From NCBI RefSeq assembly GCF_029338275.1, contig NZ_CP119789.1:2356001-2420000 (forward strand): a DNA stretch of 64,000 nt, given 5' to 3'. Every line of letters begins with the position of its first letter. Within the stretch, counting starts at the first letter, position 1. The notes under the pieces were generated by a model that worked only from the letters and a program-made list of their open reading frames with translations, did no database searches and was not told the origin of the DNA. Of the stretch, positions 32,150 to 41,650 are shown in pieces. The DNA comes from Haloarcula ordinaria (GTDB lineage: Archaea > Halobacteriota > Halobacteria > Halobacteriales > Haloarculaceae). Position numbers and translations under genes: made by a program.

Positions 32150-33037
32150 TCAAAGCCAGGGCGCGCGTTCCTCGTCGGGGTCGTCGTCGACGGCGGCGCC
32201 GGTGTCGGTCCGCTCGTCCCCGGCGACACCCTGGGACGCCCCACCATCGGCGAAAGCGGCGGTCAGGTCGACGTGGTCCGGATGGTACTCCGTGTGGCGC
32301 TCGCGGGCCTCGTGCGGGTCGAACGAGAGCAGGGCCGTGACGGCGAGCACCGCGAGTGCGACGGGTGCCGTGGTGGGCATGATGCCGAGGACCGACAGCG
32401 CCAGGACGCCCAGTGCGACGGCGCTCCCGAAGCGGAACCGGTCGATATCGACGGCGTTGCGCAGCCACGGGCTCGCCAGCGCGACGGCCAGCGCGAAGCC
32501 GACGCCGATGCCGGCGGTCGCGGCAGCACGGGCCATCATCTCGAGGTTCGCCTCGACGACGAGCGTCGCGCCGGCAGGGTCGACGCTGGCAAGCAGCCCC
32601 AGGCCGACGATGATGGCCGGCCGAGGGAGGAGTTCGCCAATGCGGGCACTGGCGGTCTGCGCCGCGACAGCGAGGATGACGATGCCGGCGAACCGCTCGA
32701 ACGTCGCGAGTTCGACGACGGCGGCGATAGTCGGGGCGAGAGCGGCCTCCAGGACCGCGACCGGGAGCAACACGGCGCCGATGAGGAGCACCACGCGGGC
32801 CTGTTCTCGGGGGCTGCCCTCCATCTCGGCGAGGACGACGGCGACCATCGCGGAGCCGCCGAAGACCAGCAGACCGACCTCCAGCATGCCGGTGACGGTC
32901 GAGAGCGCGCCCGCGAGGACCAGCACCGGGAAGATGCCGTCTACCAGCGGGAGGCCCATGACGGTGGCGAGCAGTCGGCCGCCGCGGCCGACCTGTCGCT
33001 CGACGTCGAGTGCGACGGGGTGTCTCGAGCTACTCAT
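32150..33037 (-). CDS. DUF5794-type integral membrane protein (295 aa)
   Basis: About seven hydrophobic segments span residues 20-230, for example LPLVDGIFPVLVLAGALSTV, then MLEVGLLVFGGSAMVAVVLA and ASVDPAGATLVVEANLEM between helices. The C-terminal 60 residues are acidic and cytoplasmic-looking (DDDPDEERAPWL). This matches the haloarchaeal DUF5794 family by pattern. No transport motif or enzyme signature is visible. It is transcribed in the same direction as the DUF5795-type gene, 40 bases upstream, and the two are probably one operon. Confidence 0.7.
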   Translation of the reverse strand: MSSSRHPVALDVERQVGRGGRLLATVMGLPLVDGIFPVLVLAGALSTVTGMLEVGLLVFGGSAMVAVVLAEMEGSPREQARVVLLIGAVLLPVAVLEAALAPTIAAVVELATFERFAGIVILAVAAQTASARIGELLPRPAIIVGLGLLASVDPAGATLVVEANLEMMARAAATAGIGVGFALAVALASPWLRNAVDIDRFRFGSAVALGVLALSVLGIMPTTAPVALAVLAVTALLSFDPHEARERHTEYHPDHVDLTAAFADGGASQGVAGDERTDTGAAVDDDPDEERAPWL

Positions 33038-33424
33038 CGAGTCCTACGATCGGGGATACCCCAACTCCCGTCGGGCGGCTACGGCACTGGACTGGCTCGA
33101 ATCGAGGGCTGGCAGCCAGTTCTGTTTCCCGAAGCCCACCGAAAATGTCGCGACGGTCTCCGAGGAGAGCGTCTGTGGCCGGGCAGCGCCCGCGCGGGTG
33201 GGTTCGGTCGAGTGCATATCTGTAATTAACGTTGATTTGAGTATAAGTGTTGTGTGAGATTCGGCCGCATACACCACGTGAACACCACGGTACCCGGTCA
33301 CACGTGGACAGTTGTCTCGCTTTGGCCTCGAAATCTGGACGGGGACCGACGTGGGCGTGTGTGACCAAGCGTCAGTCTCGTCCGCTCTCGCAACGTTTTT
33401 CACCGGCGATACTGGACGGTTTAC
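33038..33424. other. divergent promoter region between DUF5794 gene and guaB
   Basis: The 387 bases contain AT-rich tracts near 33225-33255 that could serve the minus-strand gene and an AACGTTTTTC tract at 33392-33401 upstream of guaB. I see no gene. Confidence 0.45.
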
Positions 33425-34909
33425 ATGGCGAACGATTCCGAGCCCTTTTCGGAGAAACTCCGCGTTCCGGAGGCGCTGACCTTCGACGACGTACTGCTTC
33501 GACCGAAGGAGTCCCGCGTCGAGCCCGACGAGGCCGACACGACGACGCGAGTGACCAAGTCGGTCACGCTCCAGAAGCCGGTCCTCACCGCCGCGATGGA
33601 CACGGTCACGGAGGGCGACATGGCCATCGCAATGGCCCGACAGGGAGGCCTGGGCGTCCTCCACCGGAACATGGACGTCGAGCAGATGGTCGACGAGATA
33701 GCGCGTGTCAAGCGCGCCGACGAGCTCATCATCCGGGAAGTGGTCACCGCACGTCCCGACCAGACCGTCCGCGAGGTCGACGAGATGATGGAGCGCCAGG
33801 GCGTCTCCGGCGCGCCCGTCGTCGACGACGACACCGAGGAGGTACTCGGTATCATCTCCGGGACGGACATCCGCCCCTATCTCGAAGTGGGAGAGGACGA
33901 CGCTGTCAGCGACGCGATGACCGACGAGGTCGTCACCGCGCCCGAGGACGTCACGCCCCGCGAGGCGCTTGAGCTCATGTACGACCACAAGATCGAGCGC
34001 GTGCCCATCATCGACGAGGCGAATCGACTGGTCGGCCTCGTGACGATGCAGGGGATCCTCCAGCGCCGCGAGTACGACGAGGCCGCCCGTGCCGACGACG
34101 GGAGCCTCCGCTGTGGCGCGGCCGTCGGCCCGTTCGAGGTCGACCGCGCCCAGGCGGCCGACGAGGCCGGCGCGGACATCCTCTTCATCGACTGCGCTCA
34201 CGCGCACAACGCGAACGTCATCGACAGCGCCCGCGAAATCAAGGCCGAGGTCGAAGCCGACGTGGTCGTCGGTAACATCGGCACCCGAGAAGCCGCCGAG
34301 GCGGTCGTCGACTTCGCCGACGGGGTGAAGGTCGGCATCGGCCCGGGCTCTATCTGTACGACCCGCGTCGTCACCGGCTCCGGAATGCCCCAGATATCGG
34401 CCGTCGCGCAGGTCGCCGACGTGGCCAGCCAGCACGACGTCCCCGTCATCGCCGACGGCGGCATCCGGTACTCCGGTGACGCCATCAAGGCCATCGCCGC
34501 CGGCGCCGACGCCGTCATGCTCGGGTCGTACTTCGCCGGGACGGACGAGGCCCCCGGCCGCGTCATCACGATGAACGGGAAGAAGTACAAACAGTACCGC
34601 GGGATGGGCAGCGTCGGCGCGATGAACGAGGGCGGCGGTGAACGCTATCTCAAGGACGACGACGAGAACGAGGAGTACGTCCCCGAGGGCGTCGAGGCCG
34701 CGACGCCGTACAAGGGCTCGCTCGCCTCCGAGCTCCACCAGCTCGTCGGCGGGATGCAGTCGGGCATGGGTTACGTCGGTGCCGCGACCATCCCCGAGTT
34801 CAAGCAGCGCTCCGAGTTCGTCCGCGTCTCCGCGGCTGGCCAACAAGAGAGCCACCCGCACGACGTGATGATTACCGACGAGGCGCCGAACTACAGCCCC
34901 GAGAGCTGA
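33425..34909 (+). CDS. guaB: inosine-5'-monophosphate dehydrogenase
   Basis: GuaB oxidises IMP to XMP with NAD, the committed step to GMP. The 494-residue chain has normal length: an N-terminal barrel start ([15 protein letters not shown]), a CBS pair at about 95-215 ([20 protein letters not shown] and [20 protein letters not shown]), then the rest of the TIM barrel. The catalytic loop [13 protein letters not shown] has Cys311. Downstream are the IMP-binding [18 protein letters not shown] and the flap [14 protein letters not shown]. All key residues are present. It is a core gene transcribed alone. Confidence 0.97.
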   Translation: MANDSEPFSEKLRVPEALTFDDVLLRPKESRVEPDEADTTTRVTKSVTLQKPVLTAAMDTVTEGDMAIAMARQGGLGVLHRNMDVEQMVDEIARVKRADELIIREVVTARPDQTVREVDEMMERQGVSGAPVVDDDTEEVLGIISGTDIRPYLEVGEDDAVSDAMTDEVVTAPEDVTPREALELMYDHKIERVPIIDEANRLVGLVTMQGILQRREYDEAARADDGSLRCGAAVGPFEVDRAQAADEAGADILFIDCAHAHNANVIDSAREIKAEVEADVVVGNIGTREAAEAVVDFADGVKVGIGPGSICTTRVVTGSGMPQISAVAQVADVASQHDVPVIADGGIRYSGDAIKAIAAGADAVMLGSYFAGTDEAPGRVITMNGKKYKQYRGMGSVGAMNEGGGERYLKDDDENEEYVPEGVEAATPYKGSLASELHQLVGGMQSGMGYVGAATIPEFKQRSEFVRVSAAGQQESHPHDVMITDEAPNYSPES

Positions 34910-34998
34910 GTGAGCCACTGTTTTCGTTAGCGACACTGCGTCCGTCGGACGACGCCGCCGAGCGCAAGATACAGTGTCCCCGTCCGCGAACTCCGACT

Positions 34999-35442
34999 GT
35001 GTCATCGTACGTCCTCCACAGCGGCACCGATGCGGAACTCGGTGACGCCGCCCGCGAGGTCCGTCAGGCGGTGTTCGTCGACGAGCAGGGCGTCCCGGAG
35101 AGTGAAGAGATGGACGGCAAGGACGAGGTGGCCACGCACTTCGTGATTACTCACGACGAGACCCCGGTGGCGACGGCCCGAACCCGGTTCATCGACGACG
35201 CGACCGTGAAGGTCGAACGGGTCGCAGTGCTCGACTCTCACCGGGGCGAGGGGCTCGGCAAGCGAGTCATGGCCGCGGCCGAGCGAGCGGCGAGGGAAGC
35301 CGGTGCGACCACGGCGCTGTTACACGGCCAGCGCCACGTCGAGTCGTTCTACACCGGACTCGGCTACGAGACGGTCGGCGAGGAGTTCGAAGAGGCCGGC
35401 ATCCCACACGTGGAGATGGTGAAACCGCTCGACGCCGAGTGA
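34999..35442 (+). CDS. GNAT-family N-acetyltransferase (147 aa)
   Basis: A single GNAT domain is seen. It has the N-terminal strand-helix AREVRQAVFVDEQGVPESEE, acetyl-CoA loop motif A VERVAVLDSHRGEGLGKRVM (RGxGxGK pattern) and the C-terminal HVESFYTGLGYETVGEEFEE. This resembles the ElaA/YjcF-like subgroup, whose substrates are mostly unknown. The start is a GTG at 34999; no ATG lies close. It follows guaB by 89 bases on the same strand. Confidence 0.88.
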   Translation: MSSYVLHSGTDAELGDAAREVRQAVFVDEQGVPESEEMDGKDEVATHFVITHDETPVATARTRFIDDATVKVERVAVLDSHRGEGLGKRVMAAAERAAREAGATTALLHGQRHVESFYTGLGYETVGEEFEEAGIPHVEMVKPLDAE

Positions 35443-35448
35443 CGGCCC

Positions 35449-35685
35449 TCAGTCGCGCGTGACGAAGTAGATACCGACCACGAGGAGTCCGGGGAACAGC
35501 CCGAGGAAGAACCCGAATGCCGTCCCGAGGCCCCAGATGAGGGCGTTGTCGTTCCCACGCTTCTTCGCGTCGGAGTACACCCAGTAGCTCGCCCCGACGA
35601 GGAGGACGAGCCCGATGAGGAAGATGAAGAGCACGATTACCAGTTCGGCGGCACCAGGCACCTGGAGGACTGGGAGGGGCAGCAT
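35449..35685 (-). CDS. small two-helix membrane protein (78 aa)
   Basis: Starting at Met 35685 the protein has two membrane segments, AAELVIVLFIFLIGLVLLVG and WGLGTAFGFFLGLFPGLLVV, joined by a polar loop YSDAKKRGNDNALI. The YxDAxxRG...A..W loop occurs in several small haloarchaeal membrane proteins of unknown function. An upstream Met at 35748 would add 21 residues of unlikely sequence. It converges with the GNAT gene, 6 bases apart. Confidence 0.75.
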   Translation of the reverse strand: MLPLPVLQVPGAAELVIVLFIFLIGLVLLVGASYWVYSDAKKRGNDNALIWGLGTAFGFFLGLFPGLLVVGIYFVTRD

Positions 35686-35908
35686 GGTAGAGCGCTCTCC
35701 CGGGTCGAACAAATACCTTGTGTGTGACAGGATATCGCACGAACCCAAGTGTCAACAGCCAGTGAGTCTCGGCTGGCTGAGTCAGGCTGATCTGACCCCC
35801 GAATCACTGTGGCAGTCCCTGCCGTCAGTTTGAATAGACCACCCTCACAACTGTACGCAATCAGTATGGCTGATCGCACGGGACGTCTCTGCGACGAAAC
35901 GAGAGAAC

Positions 35909-38041
35909 ATGTCTTCTGAAAATTTGGATACGATAGCCGTTCTACTGGTGGACGACAACCCGGAACTCGCCGACCTGACGGCGACGTATCTCGAACGTGA
36001 GGACGAGCAGTTCGACGTCACCACCGTCGCCACCGCCAGCGAAGCACTGGACCGCCTCCCCGAGAGCACCTGTGACTGTATCGTCTCGGATTACGAGATG
36101 CCGGGACAGAACGGCATCGAGTTCCTCACGGCCGTCCGGGAGGCGTACGCCGACCTGCCGTTCATACTGTACACTGGGAAAGGGTCTGAGACGGTCGCCA
36201 GCGACGCTATCTCGAGTGGCGTGACCGACTACCTCCAGAAAGAGAGCGGAACGAGCCAGTACACTGTCCTCGCGAACCGGATCAGGAACGTGGTCGAGCA
36301 GTACCGTTCGGCGGCGGCGCTCAAGAACAGCAAGAAACGCCTCTCGTTGCTCATCGAGCAGTCGCCGATCGGCGTCCTGGAGTACAACGAGGACTTCGAG
36401 ATCGTTCGGCTGAACGAGAAAGGCGAGTCGATTCTCGGCTACTCCGAGGAAGAGCTGCTCGGGGACACCTGGGAGCGGCTCGTGACCGAGGAGAGCTACC
36501 AGAACGTCGACGCCGTCACCGACGCGCTCGCGGAGGCTCGCGGCGGCTATCACAGTGTCGACCGGAACGTCCGGAAGGACGGCGAGGAGATAATCTGCGA
36601 GTGGCACAACCGCGTCATCACCGACGAACACGACGACGTCGTCGCGATAATCTCCCTGTTCCAGGATATCACCGACCGGACGGAGCGGCAGCAGGAACTC
36701 GAACGGTACGAAGCCTATCTCGAGGGCTCGACGGACATCATCACCGTGTTGGACGATAGCGGACAGATACAGTACCAGAGTCCATCGGTCACACGAATCC
36801 TCGGATTCGACGCGGGCGAGCTGGTGGGTCAAAACGGGTTCGAGTTCGTCCATCCGGACGACAGGGAGTCGACGCTCGAGGCCTTCGAGCGGTTATCGAC
36901 GGGGGCCGAGAGCCGAGTCGAGGCCGAAGCCCGGTTCCGGACCGCCAGTGGCGAGTGGCGCTGGCTCGACATCCGCGGGACGGATTACCGGGACAACCCG
37001 GACATCGAGGGTATCGTCGTCAACAGCCGGGACATCACGGCGCGAAAACAGCGCGAACAGGAACTTCGGGAGAGCTCCGCGCGCCTCAAAGCCCTCTTCG
37101 ACGAGTCGCCGGACATGATAAACGTCCACGACATCGACGGGAACATCGTCGAGCCGAACCCGCGCCTCTGCGAAGAGACCGGCTTCAGCAAAGCGGAGCT
37201 CCTCGAGATGAAGGTCTGGGACCTCGACGTGAAGCTCGACCCGGCGGAGGCGAAGTCGCTGTGGCAGGAGATGGACGAGGACGCACAACGGAAGATAACG
37301 AGCGAATATCACCGGAAGAATGGGAGCACCTTCCCGGTGGAGATACACGTCAGGCGTCACGACGCCGATGGCGAGCAGCGGTTCATCGCCATCAGCCGAG
37401 ACATCTCCGAGCGAAGACAGCGTGAAGAGCAGTTAGAGCAGTTCGCGTCTGTCGTCAGTCACGACCTCAAGAATCCGCTCAAGGTTGCAGAAGGGCACCT
37501 TGAACTCGCCAGAGAGACGGGCGAGACCCGACATTTCGATAGCGTCCAGCAGGCACACGAACGGATGTTCGAACTCATCGAGAATCTCCTGACCCTGTCG
37601 CGGGAGGGCGAGCAGGTCGGTGCCCTCGACGTCGTCGACGTCGGGACCGTCGCGGAGAGTTGCTGGCAATCCGTCGAAACCGCTGACGCGACGCTCCGAA
37701 CGGACAGTGCGCCGCAAATCCACGCGAACCGGGAGCGTCTCAAGCAACTGCTGGAGAATCTCATCGGAAACGCAGTCGAACACGGCGGCACGGCTGTCAC
37801 GGTGACGGTCGGCCGACTCCCCGGCGGGTTCTACGTCGAGGACGACGGTGCGGGTATCGCTATCGACGACCAGGAGGAACTGTTCCGGCCAGGCTATTCC
37901 GGCACGGAAGGGGGAACGGGGTTCGGGTTGAGTATCGCAAAGCAGGTCACCGACGCACACGACTGGGAGATCACTCTCGAAAGCAGTGACGCGGGCGGGG
38001 CGCGCTTCGAGATTACCGGCGTCGAAATCGAACCGTCGTGA
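35909..38041 (+). CDS. hybrid sensor: receiver + three PAS + histidine kinase (710 aa)
   Basis: Domain order is clear. A receiver (1-125) carries the acceptor Asp61 in VSDYEMPG and conserved YTGKG. Three PAS domains (about 145-265, 270-390, 400-515) include FEIVRLNEKGESILGYSEEE, IQYQSPSVTRILGFDAGELV and NIVEPNPRLCEETGFSKAEL, each closing with an ISLFQDIT-like PAC tail. Next comes a HisKA helix with His518 in VVSHDLKNPL, then an HATPase with NLIGNAVEHGG, DDGAGIAIDD and GTGFGLSIAK. No membrane segment is seen, so it is a soluble kinase. The receiver at the N-terminus suggests control by another kinase. No partner response regulator is adjacent. Confidence 0.93.
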   Translation: MSSENLDTIAVLLVDDNPELADLTATYLEREDEQFDVTTVATASEALDRLPESTCDCIVSDYEMPGQNGIEFLTAVREAYADLPFILYTGKGSETVASDAISSGVTDYLQKESGTSQYTVLANRIRNVVEQYRSAAALKNSKKRLSLLIEQSPIGVLEYNEDFEIVRLNEKGESILGYSEEELLGDTWERLVTEESYQNVDAVTDALAEARGGYHSVDRNVRKDGEEIICEWHNRVITDEHDDVVAIISLFQDITDRTERQQELERYEAYLEGSTDIITVLDDSGQIQYQSPSVTRILGFDAGELVGQNGFEFVHPDDRESTLEAFERLSTGAESRVEAEARFRTASGEWRWLDIRGTDYRDNPDIEGIVVNSRDITARKQREQELRESSARLKALFDESPDMINVHDIDGNIVEPNPRLCEETGFSKAELLEMKVWDLDVKLDPAEAKSLWQEMDEDAQRKITSEYHRKNGSTFPVEIHVRRHDADGEQRFIAISRDISERRQREEQLEQFASVVSHDLKNPLKVAEGHLELARETGETRHFDSVQQAHERMFELIENLLTLSREGEQVGALDVVDVGTVAESCWQSVETADATLRTDSAPQIHANRERLKQLLENLIGNAVEHGGTAVTVTVGRLPGGFYVEDDGAGIAIDDQEELFRPGYSGTEGGTGFGLSIAKQVTDAHDWEITLESSDAGGARFEITGVEIEPS

Positions 38042-38190
38042 GTAGGACCGGCGGAGCCAGCTCGGTGGTCGGTCCTCTTTTCGACGTAGATAGAGAGGCA
38101 GCGATGTGAGCCGCCTGTGAGGCACACTGCCGGTCGCCACGTGTGGTTCAACTCCGTCGTGTCACTGCTCACTGTCGTACGCACAGAAAG

Positions 38191-38264
38191 CGGGCCGGAA
38201 GGGATTTGAACCCTCGACCGACGGCTTAAGAGGCCGTCGCTCTGCCAGACTGAGCTACCGGCCC
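38191..38264 (-). tRNA. tRNA-Lys (CTT)
   Basis: On the minus strand the gene starts GGGCCGGTAGCTCAGTC and ends TTCCGGCCCG. The acceptor stem is 7 bp, the anticodon stem is ACGGC/GCCGT and the loop CTCTTAA gives anticodon CTT. The T-loop is TTCAAAT and the discriminator is G. No intron is present and there is no sign of an integrated element here. Confidence 0.95.
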
Positions 38265-38465
38265 AGCAACTCATCGTTGCGGAGGGGGTTGTAAATACGT
38301 TTCCTTTCGGCCCCCGCAGGTCGCCGGACTGTACCGCCGTCCGGCCGTCTCGTCGTCCGTTCGTGGGACCTGTTTGCGGGTGTCGACCGTGAAACAAGTT
38401 CACGGAATGACGGGTGGACACGGAGACGGTGTAATATAAGTGTGTCCGTCCGTACGTGACAGTCA

Positions 38466-39923
38466 ATGAGTGCAGCCAGCGGCATTACGATGGCCTCGAT
38501 GTCTACCTATGCCATCCTCGGGTGTGGGAGCGTCGGCCACGCCGTGGCGGAGGAACTCGTCGAGGAGGGGAAAGACGTTCTCATCCTGGACGCTGACGAG
38601 GGGCGCGTCGAGGCTCTGCGCGACCAGGACCTGAACGCCCAGCAAGCAGACATCGTGGAGGAACACGTCGTCGAGATGGTCGGCGACCGCGACGTGGTCC
38701 TCATCATGTCGTCCGACGTCGAGGCGAACGCGGAGGCGGTCCTGAACATCCGGCGTGCGGACGGCGACCAGTTCATCATCGCGCGCGCCGACGACCCAGT
38801 CTCGGCCGACGAACTGGCGGAGCTGGGGGCGGACGTCGTCATCAACCCGTCGGCGGTCATCGCGGACTCAGCGCTTCGCGCGCTGGAGACGGGCGAACTG
38901 GAGTACAAGGCGACACAGCTGAGCGACGTCATCGACGGCACCGAGGAGCGGATGGCGATTCTCGTCCAGCGCTCGCCCGACCCGGACTCCATCGCGTCGG
39001 CGGCGGCGCTCGTGGCGATCGCCGAGAGTCGGGACGTCGAGGCGGACATCGTCTACGAGGGCGAGATCGGGCGCCAGGAGAACCGAGCGTTCGTCAACCT
39101 GCTTGGCATCGAACTCGCGGGGCGCGACTCGGTCGACCTCAGTGAGTACGACACCTTCGCGCTCGTCGACGTCGCGAAGGGCGGCGAACCGAACATCGAC
39201 GACGTCGACATCATCATCGACCACTACGAGCACGAGGACGACCACGACGCGACGTTCTCGGACATCCGGCCCAACGTCTCCGCGACGTCGACGATTCTCA
39301 CGAAGTACATCCAGGAACTCGACCTGAACCTGAGTGAGACCGTCGCGACGGCGCTGCTGTACGGCATCCGCGCCGAGACGCTGGATTTCAAGCGAGACAC
39401 CACGCCGGCGGACCTGACGGCGGCCGCCTATCTCTACCCGTTCGCCGACCACGACACCTTAGAGCAGGTCGAGTCCCCGTCGATGAGCCCCGAGACGTTA
39501 GACGTCCTCGCCGAGGCCATCCGGAACCGGGAGGTCCAGGGCAGTCACCTGGTCTCGAACGCCGGGTTCATCCGCGACCGGGACGCCCTCTCGCAGGCCG
39601 CACAGCACCTCCTCAACCTCGAAGGCATCACGACGACGGCCGTCTTCGCCATCGCCGACGACACCATCTACCTCGCGGCCCGGTCGAAGGACATCCGGAT
39701 GAACATCGGCAAGGTGCTCGGCGACGCCTTCGGCGAGATGGGCGAAACGGCGGGTCACTCGACGGACGCGAGCGTCGAGATTCCACTCGGTATCTTCATG
39801 GGCCTCGACACCAGCGACGACAACCGCGACACGCTGCTCGAACTGACGGAGTCGGCCGTCAAGCAGAAGCTGTTCCAGGCGATGGGCGTCGACAGTACGA
39901 GCGAGAACGGGAACGGAAGCTAG
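38466..39923 (+). CDS. TrkA-N (RCK) domain fused to a DHH-family phosphoesterase domain (485 aa)
   Basis: An N-terminal Rossmann-type TrkA-N domain (YAILGCGSVGHAVAEELVEE, residues about 14-130) binds a nucleotide. It is followed by a DHH/DHHA1-like region with SPDPDSIASAAALVAIAESR, ALVDVAKGG and IIIDHYEHED, and a DHHA1-type C-terminus (TVFAIADDTIYLAARSKD). This fusion is widespread in haloarchaea; related DHH enzymes cleave cyclic dinucleotides or oligonucleotides. The signature triad reads Asp252-His253-Tyr254 rather than DHH, so activity may be altered. A TATA-like TAATATAAG 27-35 bases upstream supports the first ATG as a leaderless start. Confidence 0.85.
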   Translation: MSAASGITMASMSTYAILGCGSVGHAVAEELVEEGKDVLILDADEGRVEALRDQDLNAQQADIVEEHVVEMVGDRDVVLIMSSDVEANAEAVLNIRRADGDQFIIARADDPVSADELAELGADVVINPSAVIADSALRALETGELEYKATQLSDVIDGTEERMAILVQRSPDPDSIASAAALVAIAESRDVEADIVYEGEIGRQENRAFVNLLGIELAGRDSVDLSEYDTFALVDVAKGGEPNIDDVDIIIDHYEHEDDHDATFSDIRPNVSATSTILTKYIQELDLNLSETVATALLYGIRAETLDFKRDTTPADLTAAAYLYPFADHDTLEQVESPSMSPETLDVLAEAIRNREVQGSHLVSNAGFIRDRDALSQAAQHLLNLEGITTTAVFAIADDTIYLAARSKDIRMNIGKVLGDAFGEMGETAGHSTDASVEIPLGIFMGLDTSDDNRDTLLELTESAVKQKLFQAMGVDSTSENGNGS

Positions 39924-40222
39924 GCCGCGACTTCTTCCTCTTCGTCGGAGTCCGGCGAGCGGAGCCGCTCGACGATATCGTTGACGATGACGACGTCACC
40001 CACTGCCTGCACCCACCGGTACGGGAGGATGACGCCGCGTGACGACCGAACTTCCTGGTCGAACAGTTCGGTGTTGATCTGGTGTAGGGCGAGACCGGTG
40101 ACTTCCTGCCGGTCGAGATCGAGGCGGAGGTCCTCGACTTCGCCGACGAAGACGCCGTTCTTCGAGTACACCTCGCGTCCGACGAGTGTCGTAATCTCCT
40201 GGGGTACGCTCTCCGGGTCCAT
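39920..40222 (-). CDS. PRC-barrel domain protein (100 aa)
   Basis: A single PRC-barrel is present: EITTLVGREVYSKNGVFVGE, then DLRLDLDRQEVTGLALHQI and RGVILPYRWVQAVGDVVIV. The acidic tail is DSDEEEEVAA. Haloarchaeal stand-alone PRC-barrel proteins are linked to RNA processing and, more recently, cell division (CdpB family). The short length and layout fit that group, but I cannot assign which paralogue. It converges with the TrkA-N/DHH gene, overlapping 4 bases at the stops. Confidence 0.85.
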   Translation of the reverse strand: MDPESVPQEITTLVGREVYSKNGVFVGEVEDLRLDLDRQEVTGLALHQINTELFDQEVRSSRGVILPYRWVQAVGDVVIVNDIVERLRSPDSDEEEEVAA

Positions 40223-40404
40223 AGGCGAAGGTCGGACGGACGGGTCTTAAAACTTCTTCGCGGACCGGAAAGTCGTCGTCCGTAGCAGTGGCGCCCGCAC
40301 TCGGAGAGCCGCTGCCGCGATGGAGGCGCGAGTGCAGGCACGCGGCGCTCGTGCCAACACAACTCACAGGGGGCTTTTGCCTCGACAGACCCTACGCCGG
40401 GGTG

Positions 40405-40839
40405 ATGCGCGAGCTATCAGCGTCGATCGACGTCCCGGCGCCGCCGGCGACGGTGTGGGAGGTGCTGACCGACGTCGCGGCGTATCCCCGGTGGAACACG
40501 CTGCTCCGCGTGCGGGGGGACCTGACTGAGACAGGCACGGTATCCGCCCGGCTGTCGGTTCCGGGGCTCCCGACGATACCGTTCAGACCCAGGGTGCTGA
40601 CCGTCGTGCCCGAGCGAGAGGTCCGTTGGCGGACGACGCTGTTCGGACAGGCCGCCGAGCACGCGTTCCTGCTCGAACCGACCGACGACGGGACCGGGAC
40701 GCGGTTCACGCAACACGAGCGAATCGACGGGCCGCTCGCCAACCCCGTGGTCAGTCGTCTGGAGCGACGGATGCGACGGGGCTTCGAGCAGATGAACGTC
40801 GGCTTGCGCCGCCGGGCCATCGAACTGGCCGAGTCGTAG
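40405..40839 (+). CDS. SRPBCC-family ligand-binding-like protein (144 aa)
   Basis: The chain shows the START/SRPBCC pattern: SASIDVPAPPATVWEVLTD and AAYPRWNTLL at the N-terminus, mid strands with VVPEREVRWRTTLFG, and a long C-terminal helix SRLERRMRRGFEQMNVGLRR. Such proteins bind hydrophobic ligands or act as polyketide cyclase-like enzymes; none can be named here. I start at ATG 40405 (MRELSASIDV); the longer upstream frame is low-complexity, high-GC sequence. Confidence 0.82.
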   Translation: MRELSASIDVPAPPATVWEVLTDVAAYPRWNTLLRVRGDLTETGTVSARLSVPGLPTIPFRPRVLTVVPEREVRWRTTLFGQAAEHAFLLEPTDDGTGTRFTQHERIDGPLANPVVSRLERRMRRGFEQMNVGLRRRAIELAES

Positions 40840-40914
40840 GGTCTGCCGTCGCCCGATTTCGGGGACGGTAGTTGGTACCACAACACTCATTTCGTCCGTA
40901 CCGTTTGTCCAGGT

Positions 40915-41601
40915 ATGCCTTCCCTGGTGGTCCACTACGCACTCGTCGGACTGCTCGCGGCGACGCTGCTCGGGGCGGCCTTCGACAAGCGGTCGCTCCT
41001 GCTGTCGCTGGTCGTGGTCACGATTCCAGACGTCGACGCGTTCATCGCGCTGTTCTCGACGGCCGGCCACCGCACGGCGACGACGAACCTCGTCATCCCC
41101 GCGCTCGCGGCCGTCGTCCTGGTCGTCGACCTGTACGTCCGGGAGGAGTCGTACATTCGGACGCAGTGGGGTACCTACGGGGTCAGAGTCGCGTGGTTCT
41201 GCGTCTTCATCTACGCCGTCGCGCACGTCTTGCTGGACGCGGTCGGCGGGGGTGCGAACCTGTTGTGGCCGCTCCACGACCAGTTCTACCAGATTCGAGG
41301 CCGACTCGAGCTGTCGACCCAGCGCGGCATCGTCCAGACGTTCGTCGAGATGAGCCCGCCGGCGTCAGGTGGGGACGGCGGTGGCGGCGGGGGCGTGCCG
41401 ACGCTGCGGTCCATCGGCAACACCAGCGAGGTCCAGATGAGCACGGGTATCGACCCGAACCCGGGCGAGGCAGAGCAACCCGAGGTCGTCGACCGCGTGT
41501 TCCCGGTCGCACGGGGCGGTTGGCAGCTCTACCTCCTCGTCGTGGGGACGCTGGCGACGGCCGCGCGGTTCGTCGTCGGCCACGACCTGCCCGAGGAGTG
41601 A
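40915..41601 (+). CDS. membrane-bound metal-dependent hydrolase (YdjM/LexA-regulated type, 228 aa)
   Basis: The pattern of His and Asp ligands fits this family: VVHYALVG at the start, TIPDVDAF (Asp pair), STAGHRTATTN (His), and AVAHVLLDAVGG (His, Asp). These are set among four or five hydrophobic segments. A glycine-rich loop (six Gly near residue 160) separates the last helix. The family is thought to hydrolyse lipid or phosphate substrates at the membrane, but no substrate is proved. It lies just upstream of the CDP-alcohol transferase gene in the same direction, 49 bases apart, which fits a link to lipid metabolism. Confidence 0.78.
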   Translation: MPSLVVHYALVGLLAATLLGAAFDKRSLLLSLVVVTIPDVDAFIALFSTAGHRTATTNLVIPALAAVVLVVDLYVREESYIRTQWGTYGVRVAWFCVFIYAVAHVLLDAVGGGANLLWPLHDQFYQIRGRLELSTQRGIVQTFVEMSPPASGGDGGGGGGVPTLRSIGNTSEVQMSTGIDPNPGEAEQPEVVDRVFPVARGGWQLYLLVVGTLATAARFVVGHDLPEE

Positions 41602-41650
41602 GTCGGTCCGTTCCGAGTCCTTCTTGTGGGCGGTTGCCGACCGGACACGC

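Noticed and set aside
33044..35005. 653-codon open frame opposite guaB on the minus strand
   Set aside because: It is a high-GC shadow of guaB with Val/Asp/Arg-rich low-complexity translation and no domain; guaB itself is unambiguous.
38191..38264. tRNA-Lys as a second integration site
   Set aside because: No integrase or repeated 3' end is nearby and both flanks are ordinary core genes.
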